Origin: Candidatus Bathyarchaeota archaeon RBG_13_52_12
GTDB lineage: Archaea > Thermoproteota > Bathyarchaeia > TCS64
Reading direction: 5' to 3'
Length of the DNA stretch: 6,101 nt
Assembly (NCBI GenBank): GCA_001774245.1
Contig: MEZF01000019.1
Location: forward strand, 12,526 to 18,626
Shown piece after piece: positions 5,754-6,101 of the stretch. The position numbers were made by a program, and so were the translations under genes. Within the stretch, counting starts at the first letter, position 1; each line of letters starts with the position of its first letter. The notes beneath the pieces were generated by a model. That model saw only the letters and a list, made by a program, of their open reading frames with translations, was not told where the DNA came from and made no database searches.

Positions 5754-6101
5754 GTGATCGATTACCACGTCCACGAGAGGCACTCCAGGGATGCCGTATT
5801 AGCGAAGATACCCCAGTACATAGGGGTCGCCGAGGCGCGGGGCATCACGGAACTCGCCTTTACGACTCACCTGATAACCATAGGCCCCGACGTAGGCATC
5901 AGCATACGAGAAGAGGAGATTCCCGGGTACATCGGGGAGATCAGGAGGGCTCAGGACGATACGAGGGTCAAGCTCTTGGCGGGCCTCGAGGTTGACTATT
6001 TCCCCGGTGAGGAGCGTCATCTCGAGGCCATCCTAAGGGATAATGATTTCGACTTTATACTCGGCAGCACCCACTACATAAATGGCGTAGACATTGGCTC
6101 A
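5754..6101 (+). CDS. PHP-family phosphoesterase, histidinol-phosphatase HisJ-like (5' part, cut by window end)
   Basis: The first 116 residues of a PHP metal-dependent phosphoesterase; the frame is still open at the window edge. Metal-binding motifs appear in family order: IDYHVHERHS (residues 2-11, HxH motif), LAFTTH (38-43, second His motif), GLEVDYFPG (77-85, the conserved Glu block) and FILGSTHYING (101-111, SxH motif). The DYHVH start, GLEVDY and GS-H-Y spacing resemble HisJ-type histidinol-phosphate phosphatases of histidine biosynthesis, but other PHP hydrolases share these blocks, so the substrate is not certain. I chose GTG 5754 because the protein family begins immediately before I/V-D-x-H-x-H and GGGG at 5742-5745 could serve as a weak ribosome binding site. 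The frame is open back to a TAG at 5688-5690, but contains no ATG. Codon use (AGG, ATA, G+C-rich) is like a native chromosome and unlike the island. Confidence 0.82.
   Translation, partial: MIDYHVHERHSRDAVLAKIPQYIGVAEARGITELAFTTHLITIGPDVGISIREEEIPGYIGEIRRAQDDTRVKLLAGLEVDYFPGEERHLEAILRDNDFDFILGSTHYINGVDIGS

Noticed and set aside
5799..6020. 73-residue minus-strand open frame.
   Set aside because: It is the antisense shadow of the PHP phosphoesterase, whose metal-binding motifs are clear on the plus strand.
1..6101. CRISPR array or insertion sequence.
   Set aside because: No regularly spaced 24-40 nt repeats, transposase motifs or terminal inverted repeats were found on either strand.

Overview
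The window looks archaeal. The two flanking genes have mixed to fairly high G+C, use AGG and ATA codons freely, and start either just behind a TATA box with almost no leader (left gene) or at GTG (right gene). A TACK-type or other archaeon is my best guess, but lineage cannot be fixed from this sequence. Between the flanks lies a very A+T-rich block, roughly 780-5590, whose composition and codon use differ sharply from both sides. It reads as a horizontally acquired genomic island.

Layout. (1) 15-599, minus strand: a DUF998-type integral membrane protein with its own TATA box. (2) 600-825: intergenic region with a perfect 8-bp inverted repeat, a TATA-like element and a 7-bp direct repeat bracketing it; the operon promoter is probably here. 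(3) 826-5361, plus strand: four tightly packed genes. They encode a SAM-dependent amino-methyltransferase of the DNA N4-cytosine/N6-adenine type, a 695-residue protein with two GHKL ATPase domains (Hsp90/MORC-like at the N-terminus, histidine-kinase-like at the C-terminus), a receiver-domain response regulator with no DNA-binding domain, and a 156-residue protein whose His and Cys motifs match the caspase-like (clan CD) protease fold. (4) 5362-5753: no convincing gene; it holds an A+T-rich palindrome with a T-run (probable terminator), a 104-nt stretch with no C on the plus strand, and then an abrupt return to G+C-rich flanking DNA. (5) 5754-6101, plus strand: the 5' part of a PHP-family (histidinol-phosphatase HisJ-like) phosphoesterase, cut by the window end.

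How the genes may work together. Junctions of 26 nt, a 4-nt ATGA overlap and 2 nt argue for one co-expressed unit. The kinase-like protein and the receiver protein form an obvious phosphorelay pair. The last gene looks like a small protease, so a plausible model is sensor ATPase/kinase -> receiver -> caspase-like effector, with the methyltransferase marking host DNA or otherwise setting self/non-self status. This resembles two-component immune systems such as Detocs in logic, but the gene content seen here (tandem-GHKL kinase, stand-alone receiver, separate mini caspase-like protease, methyltransferase, no nuclease) is not a set I recognise as a named system. The defence role is inference from architecture and context; the domain calls rest on visible motifs.
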